A stretch of DNA of 64,000 nt, from NCBI GenBank assembly GCA_963706905.1, contig CAVPNY010000015.1, forward strand, positions 434,001 through 498,000. The letters run 5' to 3'. Below are positions 1-7,835 of the stretch, piece by piece (the stretch's first letter is position 1; each line of letters starts with the position of its first letter). Source of the DNA: CAVPNY01 sp963706905. GTDB lineage: Bacteria; Chloroflexota; Anaerolineae; Anaerolineales; UBA4823. The notes under the pieces are model-generated. The model saw only the letters and a list, made by a program, of their open reading frames with translations, did not search any database and was not told where the DNA came from. A program made the position numbers and the translations under genes.

Positions 1-558
1 TTCTTCAATTCGAGCCTCATCGCTGGCCACATCCTCACTGCTGATCACAGCTGCCCCGGCTTGTTGGAGGACGAAAGCTGCTTCCGGCCATTCACACGGA
101 CTGACCCTCCCTTTAGCGTCCCAGGCGCGCAGCCATCCCTGGGGAGTGACTCCAACGAAGTTATTGCTGAAGCGCCGCATTAAGCTGGGCTCCACCTCTT
201 GGGCAACTGGTCCCAGGTGAACAATGGGGGTATTTAGCCAGGACTCCGGGATTAAATTGAGGTCTAGAGAATTGGCTACATGATAAATTAATTGAACACG
301 CCCTTCTGGTGTATCTATATTTTCGAAGGTGGTGCTGTTCACAGCCGGTGAATTTACCAGTGGGAACTCACTTAACGGTCCAAGCGATATCTCTCCACCC
401 CAGGAGGTGACAAGTCCTACCCGCAAACCTAGAGCTCGGGCTGTTAAACTTGCAAAAGTTGCCGTACCCCCCAGTCTTAGGCCTTCCTCCGATAAGTCCT
501 GGGTTATATGACCAACTACCAAATAATCGATGGGATCGAAAGCGGGCGGACGAACCAT
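1..558 (-). CDS. PfkB/ribokinase-family sugar kinase, N-terminal part (cut by window edge)
   Basis: An open frame of 186 codons runs from an ATG at 558 to the window edge with no stop. The N-terminus reads DYLVVGHITQDL, followed by a glycine patch (RLGGTATFASLTARALG) and VGLVTSWGG, the usual opening of PfkB carbohydrate kinases: a central beta-strand, then the GG substrate-binding loop. The ATP-binding and catalytic C-terminal half (DTxGAGD motif) lies outside the window, so the substrate cannot be named. It follows jag on the same strand, but a hairpin and its own -10 box separate the two, so it is probably transcribed alone. Confidence 0.8.
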   Translation of the reverse strand, partial: MVRPPAFDPIDYLVVGHITQDLSEEGLRLGGTATFASLTARALGLRVGLVTSWGGEISLGPLSEFPLVNSPAVNSTTFENIDTPEGRVQLIYHVANSLDLNLIPESWLNTPIVHLGPVAQEVEPSLMRRFSNNFVGVTPQGWLRAWDAKGRVSPCEWPEAAFVLQQAGAAVISSEDVASDEARIEE

Positions 559-565
559 ACGTGGA

Positions 566-571
566 ATTATA
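566..571 (-). promoter_or_regulatory. -10 box (TATAAT), leaderless-type start for the PfkB kinase
   Basis: A perfect TATAAT on the minus strand ends 7 nt before the ATG at 558, so transcription would begin at or within a base or two of the start codon. No Shine-Dalgarno sequence and no convincing -35 box are visible. It is one of a group of similar sites in the window. Confidence 0.45.
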
Positions 572-587
572 CCCGAAGAACTATTCA

Positions 588-631
588 GCGACGTCTCCCT
601 CGAGTTGGTTCGTTCGCGAGGGAGGCGTCGC
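588..631 (-). terminator. 15-bp-stem hairpin between jag and the PfkB kinase
   Basis: Bases 588-602 pair with 617-631 (14 of 15 positions complementary, one G-U type mismatch) around a 14-nt loop. It sits just downstream of jag and upstream of the next gene's -10 box. No T-run follows, so it may be a factor-assisted terminator, an mRNA 3'-end stabiliser, or an operator for the kinase gene. Confidence 0.5.
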
Positions 632-659
632 TGTGTATGTTGCAGAGGAGGAGCCCAAG

Positions 660-1421
660 TTATTTGGGGATGATTGTGATCTTTCGGTGTGGATCTTCGC
701 CCACACTTTCTGTGACTACCTGGGGATTCTCTTTTAATTCGATATGGATGATGCGGCGGTCGCTGGCTGGCATGGGTTCCAGGATCTGGCGCCGGCCAGT
801 TTTGATAGCCTGGTCGGCCATTCGTCGCGCCAGCTGGCGGAGCTGGTTTTCTCGACGCGAGCGATAACCTTCTACGTCAACAACGAGCGGTATGGATTGG
901 CCGATCTCCTTGCTGATGATCAGGCTGGCAATGTACTGCAACGCGTTGAGCGTCTCCGCCTGGCGGCCGATCAAGATGCTGAGGTCGTCGCCTAAAATAT
1001 TGACTCGAACCGGGATCCGGCCGCGTGCTTCGTCAGCCGGCCCGTATTCAGCAGTGACTCGGGCCCGCACTTTCATCTTTTCCAACAGTTCACTTACAAC
1101 ATCCCGAGAGGTATTCAGGACAAAATCCTCATCTCTGGGCATTGCCGTTGCTGGTGGACGCCGGACTGGCGCGGAGACTTCATTGGCGGATGAAATAGAG
1201 CCACTTGAGGTGCCTGGCTTTTCAACTATGTCGGAACTCGATTTTACCGTTAACCGCACCCTTGACTGACGGGAACCCAGCCCAAACAAACCGCGGCTGC
1301 CTTCGTCGAGGATCTCTACCTCAACCTCCTCGCGGGTCAGACCCAAGTCTTCAAGTCCTCTGTCGATCGCTTCTTCAATCGAAGGAGCAATAATTTCCAG
1401 GTTTGCGCGTTGTTCATCCAT
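660..1421 (-). CDS. jag: Jag/KhpB RNA-binding protein
   Basis: A 253-residue cytoplasmic RNA-binding protein of the Jag/EloR/KhpB family. In order: a Jag_N domain (about residues 7-57, with the characteristic DEGSRGLFGLGSR), a variable linker rich in Ser/Pro, a KH domain (about 107-185, GxxG-type loop in LIGRQAETL) and an R3H domain (about 190-250, RRIIHIELKENP with the downstream TxSxGxxPxRKI pattern). The family acts with KhpA in RNA-level control of cell elongation and division in Firmicutes. Its position directly after yidC is the conserved one. The ATG lies 2 nt after the proposed true end of yidC, and its ribosome site (GGGAGAAG) lies inside the last yidC codons. Confidence 0.93.
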   Translation of the reverse strand: MDEQRANLEIIAPSIEEAIDRGLEDLGLTREEVEVEILDEGSRGLFGLGSRQSRVRLTVKSSSDIVEKPGTSSGSISSANEVSAPVRRPPATAMPRDEDFVLNTSRDVVSELLEKMKVRARVTAEYGPADEARGRIPVRVNILGDDLSILIGRQAETLNALQYIASLIISKEIGQSIPLVVDVEGYRSRRENQLRQLARRMADQAIKTGRRQILEPMPASDRRIIHIELKENPQVVTESVGEDPHRKITIIPK

Positions 1422-1423
1422 GA

Positions 1424-2287
1424 TTACTTCTCCCTTTTGCGCGCGGTCTTCGTTTCGGTTTTCTTTGGTTGACTGGCTTTTTTGGGTTGATCAATGATCT
1501 TAGGTTGGTCTGTCTTTTTTGCGGGCAGAAAATTCTTGGGCATTATATTTTGCCAAATTTAATTTACCCATAGCGGCATATTGCGCAATACCGACCAGGT
1601 TACTGGTTACAAAGTAGAGCGCCAGGCCGGAAGAAAAACTATAAGCCAGGTATCCCATGAAGAGCGGCATATACATGTTCATTGCTTTGGTCATGCCCGC
1701 TCCCTGCTCGCCGGTGGAGGGTGGAGTCATTAACTTTGATTGGAAGTAGGTCGATATCATGACCAGGATGGCAAGGATCGGGACCCCGAAGCCAGAAATA
1801 TAGAAAAGGGGTGTATCTTTTTCTGGCATGCTCAAATCCATCCACAGAAACTGGTTGTTCAGAGGGATCAGAGCAGCCGCGTTTAAGAACGGGTAGACAT
1901 GAGTTGTGAAAGTGAGCAATTGAGTCGGGGTGGTAGCCAGGGCGCGCATGATCGACTGGTAAAGGCCGATAATGATCGGAAATTGGATGATTGTCGGTAG
2001 GCAGGATCCAGCGGATTCACCCCCATCTCCCGGTAGAGTTTCATTTGTTCCGCACTCAGTTTCTCTTTGTCGCCCTTGTACTTGGTCTGGACATCCTGCC
2101 ATTCTTTTGACTTTTGGAACTCCTGCATTTTCTGGGTGCTCTTCATCTGTTGGGCAGTGAGAGGGTAGGTGATCAAGCGCACCAGGATCGTGAACACAAT
2201 GATTGCCAGGCCAAAGTTATTTGCCAGGAGATCATAGATCCACAGCAGGGCATTCATCATAGGGTTGAGGATCAGGGTATCCCACAT
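1424..2287 (-). CDS. yidC: YidC/Oxa1 membrane protein insertase, frame broken twice
   Basis: YidC inserts and folds inner-membrane proteins. Two overlapping frames together give the Oxa1 core. Frame 1 (2287 to about 2009) runs from the first membrane segment to EMGVNPL. Frame 2 (about 2008 to 1500) runs from GSCLPTIIQFPIIIGLYQS through the last three membrane segments. One missing base near 2008 (GG where GGG restores NPLGSCLP) explains the break. The second frame stops at 1500, but removing one A from the A6 run at 1515-1520 opens a further Lys-rich tail (KKASQPKKTETKTARKREK) ending at 1424, typical of ribosome-binding YidC tails and 2 nt from jag. The repaired protein would be 287 residues. 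Because YidC is normally essential, sequence error is likelier than a true pseudogene. Confidence 0.85.
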
Positions 2288-2320
2288 AATCTTGTTTCCA
2301 GTAACTGATTTCTAATCGAA

Positions 2321-3415
2321 CTACTTTTCAGGGATGAAAGACCATTGCCTGGCGCCATCTTTGGTGAAGGCGATCAGTAGCTCGTCGGCACTCATTGGCG
2401 CAACCAGGATTAAGTCACCGGCCAGCCTGGGTGATGGATAGAGCGGGCCGCTGACGGTTTGCTTCCACTTGATATTCCCAGAAGTGTCCAGGGCAAACAG
2501 GCTGCCCTCTTTCTTGCCAGCTTCCGTTCCAACATAGATCGTGTCAGCATCTACAAGAGGCGATCCGATAATAGGCCCGCCCAGTTTGTCAGCGGTAACT
2601 TTCCAGATTGTGCTGCCATCTTTAGCGCTGAAGGCATAGAAATTACCGTTCATATCCCCAACATACAGGCGATCTTCAGCCAGCGTTGGGCCAGACCAAA
2701 TCCATCCATCGGTCGGCACCCGCCAGAGCACTTCCCCATTTTGTGCATTCAGGGCAATTATCTCGCTCCCGAATGTGCCGACATAAAGCACTTTATCGGC
2801 GCTTAAGGCAGACACCCCCACAATGGAACCGCCCAGCTTCTCAGATTGCCAGAGCATAGAGCCATCTTCCGGGTTTAGAGAATACAGGTAATGCTCCATC
2901 GAAGAAAGGTAGAGGCATTCGCAATCCGGATCAGTGACTGGCTGCGCCCATACATCCCCGTCTGAGACAAATTTCCAGCGCAGTGTGCCGGATGAATCCA
3001 ACGCATAGATATTATTATCTGCGTTGGGGGCATATAACCCCTTCTCGACTGCCAGAGGAGGGGCAATGTAATGGTTCTCACCATCCGTAAATTCCCAATT
3101 CATAAGTCCTGTCGCTGGATTAAGGCTGTACAGGATTTTATTATAGCCTCCAACGATTAACTGACCATCAGGGCTGATGGCTGGGTCGGAGTAGAAAGTG
3201 ATCTTATTGTCTGGCTCAGCCGGGAATTTCCACTTCTGAGTGCCATTGCTTAGATTGATGGCATGCACAGACCGGTTGTAGGCGACGTAGGCCGTATCCG
3301 TATCGACAGCCAGCCCTGGCCAGCTTGAGGCGACTGTGGCGCCTCCAGTACAGGCACTCAAGACAGTCGCAGTGAGGAACAAGATAGTAATCAGAAAGAG
3401 AAACTTTAGCTTCAT
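2321..3415 (-). CDS. Secreted beta-propeller lipoprotein (PQQ-repeat / BamB-like)
   Basis: A 364-residue protein with a lipoprotein signal: a hydrophobic stretch from residue 4 and lipobox LSAC with Cys22. The rest is a chain of PQQ-like propeller blades, each with the pattern of two aromatic-Gly strands followed by ALNAxxGxxLWR (for example YVGTFGSEIIALN and LYVGDMNGNFYAFS). The fold is that of BamB and quinoprotein propellers. No enzyme motif is evident, so a scaffold role at the outer face of the membrane is more likely than quinone-dependent dehydrogenation. It sits between yidD and yidC in the ribosomal-protein/insertase operon, which suggests a link to membrane or exported protein assembly; this is inference from position only. 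Confidence 0.8.
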   Translation of the reverse strand: MKLKFLFLITILFLTATVLSACTGGATVASSWPGLAVDTDTAYVAYNRSVHAINLSNGTQKWKFPAEPDNKITFYSDPAISPDGQLIVGGYNKILYSLNPATGLMNWEFTDGENHYIAPPLAVEKGLYAPNADNNIYALDSSGTLRWKFVSDGDVWAQPVTDPDCECLYLSSMEHYLYSLNPEDGSMLWQSEKLGGSIVGVSALSADKVLYVGTFGSEIIALNAQNGEVLWRVPTDGWIWSGPTLAEDRLYVGDMNGNFYAFSAKDGSTIWKVTADKLGGPIIGSPLVDADTIYVGTEAGKKEGSLFALDTSGNIKWKQTVSGPLYPSPRLAGDLILVAPMSADELLIAFTKDGARQWSFIPEK

Positions 3416-3451
3416 TGAATTCGTCAGGGTTGCATTCTAAGGATGAGGTGG

Positions 3452-3745
3452 TTAAGGCACAGGATCGAACCCGCCCCGGTTGAAAGGATTGCAGCGCAGT
3501 ATGCGCCAGGTGGCCATAAGACTGCCTTTGATTGCTCCATGTTTATAGATAGCCTGGTAGCCATAGTGGGAACAGGACGGGTAAAATCGACAGCTATTCG
3601 CCGGAAGTCCGCGCGAAAGTGTTGCCTGATACAACCGGATAAAGGCTAATAAAACTATGCGCGGAATATTTAGGAGGCGAACAGGCAAGTCCCGCAGCCG
3701 TGGTTCGTTTGGATACTCGTGATTGGTATGAACGTCACTTGCCAT
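3452..3745 (-). CDS. yidD: Membrane protein insertion efficiency factor YidD
   Basis: A 97-residue protein with the YidD core: an amphipathic N-terminal helix (IVLLAFIRLYQATLS) followed by the hallmark CRFYPSCSHYGYQAI and C-terminal WRILRCNPFNRGGFDPVP. YidD is a small membrane-associated helper of YidC-dependent insertion. The first 25 or so residues before IPRIVLL are unlike the family, so the real start may be further in. The start at 3745 overlaps the end of rnpA by 11 bp, the common rnpA-yidD coupling. Confidence 0.93.
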   Translation of the reverse strand: MASDVHTNHEYPNEPRLRDLPVRLLNIPRIVLLAFIRLYQATLSRGLPANSCRFYPSCSHYGYQAIYKHGAIKGSLMATWRILRCNPFNRGGFDPVP

Positions 3746-4085
3746 GGGGAGCTTTCAAAAGACCTGCCCGAAGAAGAAGTGAATGTAGAGCTTCCATGGT
3801 TTGTTGGAGGGTTGCCTGGGCCAGAGAGTGGCGCGCAATCAGGATTAGATCCCAACCCGGTTCAACCGCGGGGATAAGTGGTCGCAGGCTCTCGCGAAGC
3901 AAGCGTTTTGCTCGGTTCCTGTGCACCGCATTACCGACCGATCGCCCGGCAGCCACCCCGAAGCGGGAGCTATCCAGCTCATTCTGTAGGAAGATTAACA
4001 CAACGAGCGGGTGGGCATATGACTTGCCTAAGCGCCGCACCCGCTTGAAATCGGATGAACTGGACAGGCGAAACCTGCGCTCCAC
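3735..4085 (-). CDS. rnpA: Ribonuclease P protein component
   Basis: A 116-residue basic protein subunit of RNase P, which helps the catalytic RNA remove 5' leaders from tRNA precursors. The N-terminus RRFRLSSSSDFKRVRRLGKS and the RNR signature (GNAVHRNRAKRLLRE) are clear. The start is GTG at 4085, preceded by an AGAAGG ribosome site inside the 27-nt gap after rpmH. Order rpmH-rnpA-yidD is the classical bacterial arrangement. Confidence 0.95.
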   Translation of the reverse strand: MERRFRLSSSSDFKRVRRLGKSYAHPLVVLIFLQNELDSSRFGVAAGRSVGNAVHRNRAKRLLRESLRPLIPAVEPGWDLILIARHSLAQATLQQTMEALHSLLLRAGLLKAPHGK

Positions 4086-4112
4086 CTATTCGCCTTCTGG
4101 CAGACCGCACAA

Positions 4113-4289
4113 TTATCCGTTCCAGTTGGTTTTTTTGACGTGGTTGTTCTTGGTGACGGTAAGTCGAGAGCGTCCCTTTAACCGGCGGCTCTTCAATACT
4201 CTCCGACCATCGGCGGTCTTCATGCGCGTCCGAAAGCCATGTACGCGCAAACGTCGGCGGATCTTGGGTTGGTACGTTCGTTTTGGCAT
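4113..4289 (-). CDS. rpmH: 50S ribosomal protein L34
   Basis: A 58-residue, strongly basic protein starting MPKRTYQPKIRRRLRVHGF and carrying the L34 signature RTRMKTADGRRVLKSRR. The C-terminus is about a dozen residues longer than the usual 44-47 residue form (RLTVTKNNHVKKTNWNG). First gene of the rpmH-rnpA-yidD-lipoprotein-yidC-jag run. In many bacteria dnaA and the origin lie upstream; here a potassium-transport cluster is found instead, so the origin is not in this window on that side. Confidence 0.96.
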   Translation of the reverse strand: MPKRTYQPKIRRRLRVHGFRTRMKTADGRRVLKSRRLKGRSRLTVTKNNHVKKTNWNG

Positions 4290-4311
4290 GATACTTCCTT
4301 CTGGTTTTCTA

Positions 4312-4366
4312 CCCGCCTTCCGGGAAGTTAAAGAATCGCGTCTAAAACTTCCTGGAAGAAGGGCGG
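4312..4366 (-). promoter_or_regulatory. Hairpin in the 5' leader of the rpmH operon
   Basis: In the roughly 90-nt untranslated leader, bases around 4312-4329 pair imperfectly with 4347-4366 (GGAAGTT/AACTTCC core plus a CGCC/GGCG base, with a small bulge). It lies between the promoter and the rpmH start. A leader structure could control the operon, but no known ligand or protein site was recognised. Confidence 0.4.
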
Positions 4367-4387
4367 ATTGGCGTTAGGCAAACCCGG

Positions 4388-4416
4388 ATTATACTCGAAT
4401 GGATCGGATTGGTCAA
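4388..4416 (-). promoter_or_regulatory. Sigma-70-type promoter of the rpmH operon
   Basis: Minus strand: -35 TTGACC (4411-4416), 17-nt spacer, -10 TATAAT (4388-4393). Close to consensus and placed about 90 nt before rpmH, as expected for a highly expressed ribosomal operon. Confidence 0.8.
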
Positions 4417-4455
4417 ACATATTCGTTATGCCAGGCCTGTTTTTTCATCCTCTTC

Positions 4456-5136
4456 TTATGGTTGATTTTCCGTCGTGGAGGCCAGGAGACTGGCAAGCTG
4501 ACCAGCCCCACGCCGGTCAGTTATCGCCAGGATCTCATCTCCTGGTTCAAGAACGGTGATCCCGCGCGGCAGGATCAACTTTCCATCACGGATCACCCCG
4601 GCAATAATGCATTCTTCGGGTAATGATAAATCCTTAATTGCGACGCCAGCAGCTTTTGCTCCAGCAGGAACTTTTTCCTCGACAAGGGAGTATTCACCCC
4701 GCCGCAATTTGAGCAGGGTCATCATATCGCCCAGAGACATTTCTTCTTCGATCAGGCTGGCAAATACATCAGCCTGGTCTAATGCCACATCGACATGAAA
4801 TTTATCGTCAAACAGCCACGCGTTGCGGGGATTATTGACGCGGGCGATGATACGCGGCACCTGGTACAAGGTGCGCGCCAGGTAACAGGTGGCCAGGTTC
4901 TCTTCGTCGTTTGGCATGCACGCCACAAAAATATTTGCCTGTTGAATACCAGCCAGCTCGAGCACTTTTGGATCGGTTGGATAGCCTTCGTAAATTGCCT
5001 CCGTTGGAAGATCCTTGTGCAAGCGCGTCATGATTTCTGATCGGTATTCGATCAACCGCACATCATGGTTTTGCAGAATGAGAAGTGTAGCCAGCTGGGT
5101 ACCCGTGCGTCCACCACCAGAGATCAAGACAATCAT
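4456..5136 (-). CDS. TrkA-type potassium channel/transporter regulatory subunit (second copy)
   Basis: A 226-residue soluble protein with an N-terminal RCK/Rossmann domain (about 1-125; ISGGGRTGTQLA nucleotide loop, acidic residue after beta-2 in RLIEYR) and a C-terminal RCK_C domain (about 140-220; LPEECIIAGVIRDGKLILP, then EPGDEILAITD). These proteins gate K+ transporters in response to NAD(H), ATP/ADP or c-di-AMP. It starts 1 nt after the end of the preceding trkA-like gene, so the two are co-translated, and both follow a KimA-like permease. No TrkH/KtrB channel is present in the window. Confidence 0.88.
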   Translation of the reverse strand: MIVLISGGGRTGTQLATLLILQNHDVRLIEYRSEIMTRLHKDLPTEAIYEGYPTDPKVLELAGIQQANIFVACMPNDEENLATCYLARTLYQVPRIIARVNNPRNAWLFDDKFHVDVALDQADVFASLIEEEMSLGDMMTLLKLRRGEYSLVEEKVPAGAKAAGVAIKDLSLPEECIIAGVIRDGKLILPRGITVLEPGDEILAITDRRGAGQLASLLASTTENQP

Positions 5137-5137
5137 T

Positions 5138-5797
5138 TCATGCCTCCTTGAGGGACATTAATCGCTGGCGAATGGATTGGATACCCTGCAGTGTGGCGCT
5201 TATGGAGAGAATATCATCCTGTTGGAGGATCATATCTGGGGAAGTGAGGGAGGAGCGACCGGCGCGCGTTATTGCAACTGGAAGGCATTGGATATCAGAA
5301 ATTAATTCACTCAGCGAGTGTCCAATCCAGGCGGCTGGAATGGTGAACTCATATACATCTACCTCTCCGTTCCCGGCAGAAAAAACTGTGCGGATCTCTG
5401 CGTGATAAAGAAGTTCTTCAATTCGTTGAGCTCCCCAGGAACTGGAACTGACCATGTGCAGACCAAAGGCCTCGTGGAGTGGACGCCAGTAGGGATCGTA
5501 GTTACGCACATATATTTGAGGTACCCTGAATTCCATTCGAACGGCGTGTGCGACGACCGCATTGAGCGTGTCTGAATTGGTTACAGCGGCCAGGCCATCG
5601 GCATGCTCAGCCCCAGCGCGTTGCAGGATGGCCTTGTTTAATGCCTCTCCCTCAATAGTTCTACCGCTGAAAGTAGGGTCCAGGTTGTTAAATGCCAGAG
5701 GGTTGCGATCGATAATGGTAACCTGGTTTCCTTGTGAATAAAGCCTGTAGGCTAATTCAGCGCCCAACCGGCCGCAGCCCACGATAATGAAATTCAT
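5138..5797 (-). CDS. TrkA-type potassium channel/transporter regulatory subunit (first copy)
   Basis: A 219-residue RCK protein. The N-terminal dinucleotide fold shows IIVGCGRLGAELA and IDRN at the end of beta-2; an RCK_C domain covers about residues 135-215 (FTIPAAWIGHSLSELISDI, then LQQDDILSISATLQG). It has a good ribosome site (GGAGG) and lies 14 nt behind the permease gene. The tandem pair differs in sequence, so they may form a hetero-octameric ring or act on separate transporters. Confidence 0.88.
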   Translation of the reverse strand: MNFIIVGCGRLGAELAYRLYSQGNQVTIIDRNPLAFNNLDPTFSGRTIEGEALNKAILQRAGAEHADGLAAVTNSDTLNAVVAHAVRMEFRVPQIYVRNYDPYWRPLHEAFGLHMVSSSSWGAQRIEELLYHAEIRTVFSAGNGEVDVYEFTIPAAWIGHSLSELISDIQCLPVAITRAGRSSLTSPDMILQQDDILSISATLQGIQSIRQRLMSLKEA

Positions 5798-5811
5798 ATT
5801 GGATAAGCCTC

Positions 5812-7779
5812 CTATTCTACCTGGTAAGGAACGCTGGTAATCACAATCCCCTGTTTAAATAATAGTGCGAAACGCAGCCATAAGGCTGTTTGGGTGTGCA
5901 AGAAATTGTGGTACCAGCGGGCCGGGACAAATTCCGGCACGACGATAGTAATCATATCGCCGGGTTGGCGTTTTGCAGCAATCACTTCGACATATTCCAA
6001 TAGTGGCTCCAATAATAACCGGTAAGGAGAATCGAGAATGACCAGTCGGGTACCTTCCCCCCATATCTCCCATTTTTGACGGAGTTTTTCTGCCTCATCG
6101 GGATCATTGGAAACATACACAGCAGTGACATCTTTGGACAATGAGCGGGCATAGCTCAGGGCGGCCAGTGTGCCACGGTGCACTCCACTTAAAGGCATGA
6201 TCACGGTATGGCGTCCCATTCTGGACGGTACCCCAAAATTCTCAAGGGACAATTTTCGTGCCAGGCTTTTATAATGGCGGTGAATGGAGAAGAAAATGGT
6301 AACCAGAATAGGGGTTAAAATCAAAACGATCCAGGCGCCGTCATTGAATTTGGTTATTGCAAACACCAACATTACAATGAAGGTACAAAAGGCACCAAAC
6401 CCATTGATGACCATCTTGATCATCCAATTTTCTTCAAATTTTAATGTCGAGCCCGGTTCTTTGATCTCGATCCCAGGTGTCAAATGCCCAATCTTCCACC
6501 AGCGAACTGCCATGCCGGTTTGAGAGAGGGTGAAAGAAAGGAACACACCGATGGCATACAGCGGGATCAGGCGAGTCACGCTGGCCTGGAAAAGAATTAT
6601 CAGCAAAGAGGCCGCCAGAGCCAGTGTGATGATCCCTCGCGAGAACACTAATCGGCTGCCCCGATAAGTCAATTGCCGGGGCAGGAACCCGTCGCTGGCA
6701 TGCAGAGCGCCCAGACGTGGAAAGTCCGCGAAGGCCGTGTTTGCAGCCATGATCAAGATTACCGTGGTGGCTGCAATGGTTAAGAGATACAGTGTACCCC
6801 GACCATCGAAAATGGTGCGCGTCAGTTGTGAGATGACAGTTTCTGCTTCGGAGGGGACTGCATCGACTTTTCCGGTCAGGAAGGATATCCCCAGGAATAG
6901 CAGACCTAGAATTAATGACATCCAAATCAGGGTGATGCCCGCATTACGGCTGCGTGGTTCGCGAAAGGCAGTAATCCCGTTGGAAATAGCTTCCACACCG
7001 GTCAGAGCGGCTGTACCGCTGGCGAAGGCGTGCAGGATTAAGAATGGTGTGACGATGCTCAGCGTCTGTACGATTTCCATGTGAGGAGGATTTACCACCG
7101 TGCCCAGGCTTCCGGTAAAGTAACGCGCCACACCGATCCCAACAGTCAGAAACATCATCAGGACAAAGAAATAAGTAGGGACGGCAAATACAACCCCTGA
7201 CTCCCTGACGCCTCGTAAATTGATCAGCATGACTAACATCACCAATGCTACCGCGATCCACACCCGGTAAGGGTAGAGCGCTGGAAAGGCTGATCCCAGT
7301 TGGGCGACACCAGCCGAGATCGATACGGCGACGGTAAGGACATAGTCGGTCAACAAGGCTGCGCCAGCCGTTTGGGCGGGAATCTCGCCCAGGTTATCGC
7401 GCGCCACGATATATGCACCGCCACCACCTGGATAAGCGTGAATGGTTTGTTCATAGGAAATAGCGACGATCGCTAACAGGACAACGATAGCAATGGTGAT
7501 TGGAAAGACATACCCGAAAGCAATTGTCCCCGCAGCGGCTAGGATAACCAGAATTTCCTGTGTGGCATACGCGGTAGAAGAGAGCGCATCCGAGGCGAAT
7601 ACTGCCAGGCCAACCAATTTGCCGATGGTTTGATGGGGAGCATCAGCGGTCGCTAAAGGTCGCCCAATCAAGAAGGAACGCAGTGAGCGAGGGGGTTGAT
7701 ATTCAGCTTTACGGTGCAAAACCGTCGTGCCGATATCTTCTTCAATATCGATGTCGATTATCTCGTCCGGATGTTTCAT
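5812..7779 (-). CDS. APC-superfamily permease, KimA-like potassium importer
   Basis: A 655-residue membrane protein. After a short acidic N-terminus come about 12 membrane helices with the APC signature (LVGLAVFASDALSSTAYATQE in helix 1 and the Gly-rich AYPGGGGAYIVARDNLG in helix 3). The last 170 or so residues form a cytoplasmic alpha/beta domain (HTVIMPLSGVHRGTLAALSYA, then TAVYVSNDPDEAEKLR). This helix-1 pattern and cytoplasmic tail match the KimA/KUP-like K+ importers rather than ordinary amino-acid permeases, and two TrkA genes follow directly, supporting potassium as substrate (inference). No Shine-Dalgarno precedes the ATG at 7779. Confidence 0.8.
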   Translation of the reverse strand: MKHPDEIIDIDIEEDIGTTVLHRKAEYQPPRSLRSFLIGRPLATADAPHQTIGKLVGLAVFASDALSSTAYATQEILVILAAAGTIAFGYVFPITIAIVVLLAIVAISYEQTIHAYPGGGGAYIVARDNLGEIPAQTAGAALLTDYVLTVAVSISAGVAQLGSAFPALYPYRVWIAVALVMLVMLINLRGVRESGVVFAVPTYFFVLMMFLTVGIGVARYFTGSLGTVVNPPHMEIVQTLSIVTPFLILHAFASGTAALTGVEAISNGITAFREPRSRNAGITLIWMSLILGLLFLGISFLTGKVDAVPSEAETVISQLTRTIFDGRGTLYLLTIAATTVILIMAANTAFADFPRLGALHASDGFLPRQLTYRGSRLVFSRGIITLALAASLLIILFQASVTRLIPLYAIGVFLSFTLSQTGMAVRWWKIGHLTPGIEIKEPGSTLKFEENWMIKMVINGFGAFCTFIVMLVFAITKFNDGAWIVLILTPILVTIFFSIHRHYKSLARKLSLENFGVPSRMGRHTVIMPLSGVHRGTLAALSYARSLSKDVTAVYVSNDPDEAEKLRQKWEIWGEGTRLVILDSPYRLLLEPLLEYVEVIAAKRQPGDMITIVVPEFVPARWYHNFLHTQTALWLRFALLFKQGIVITSVPYQVE

Positions 7780-7835
7780 GGTATTGGATGAAAGATTTAA
7801 GTCGATTGAGTTCGTTTCAGAGGATATTGAGTAGC

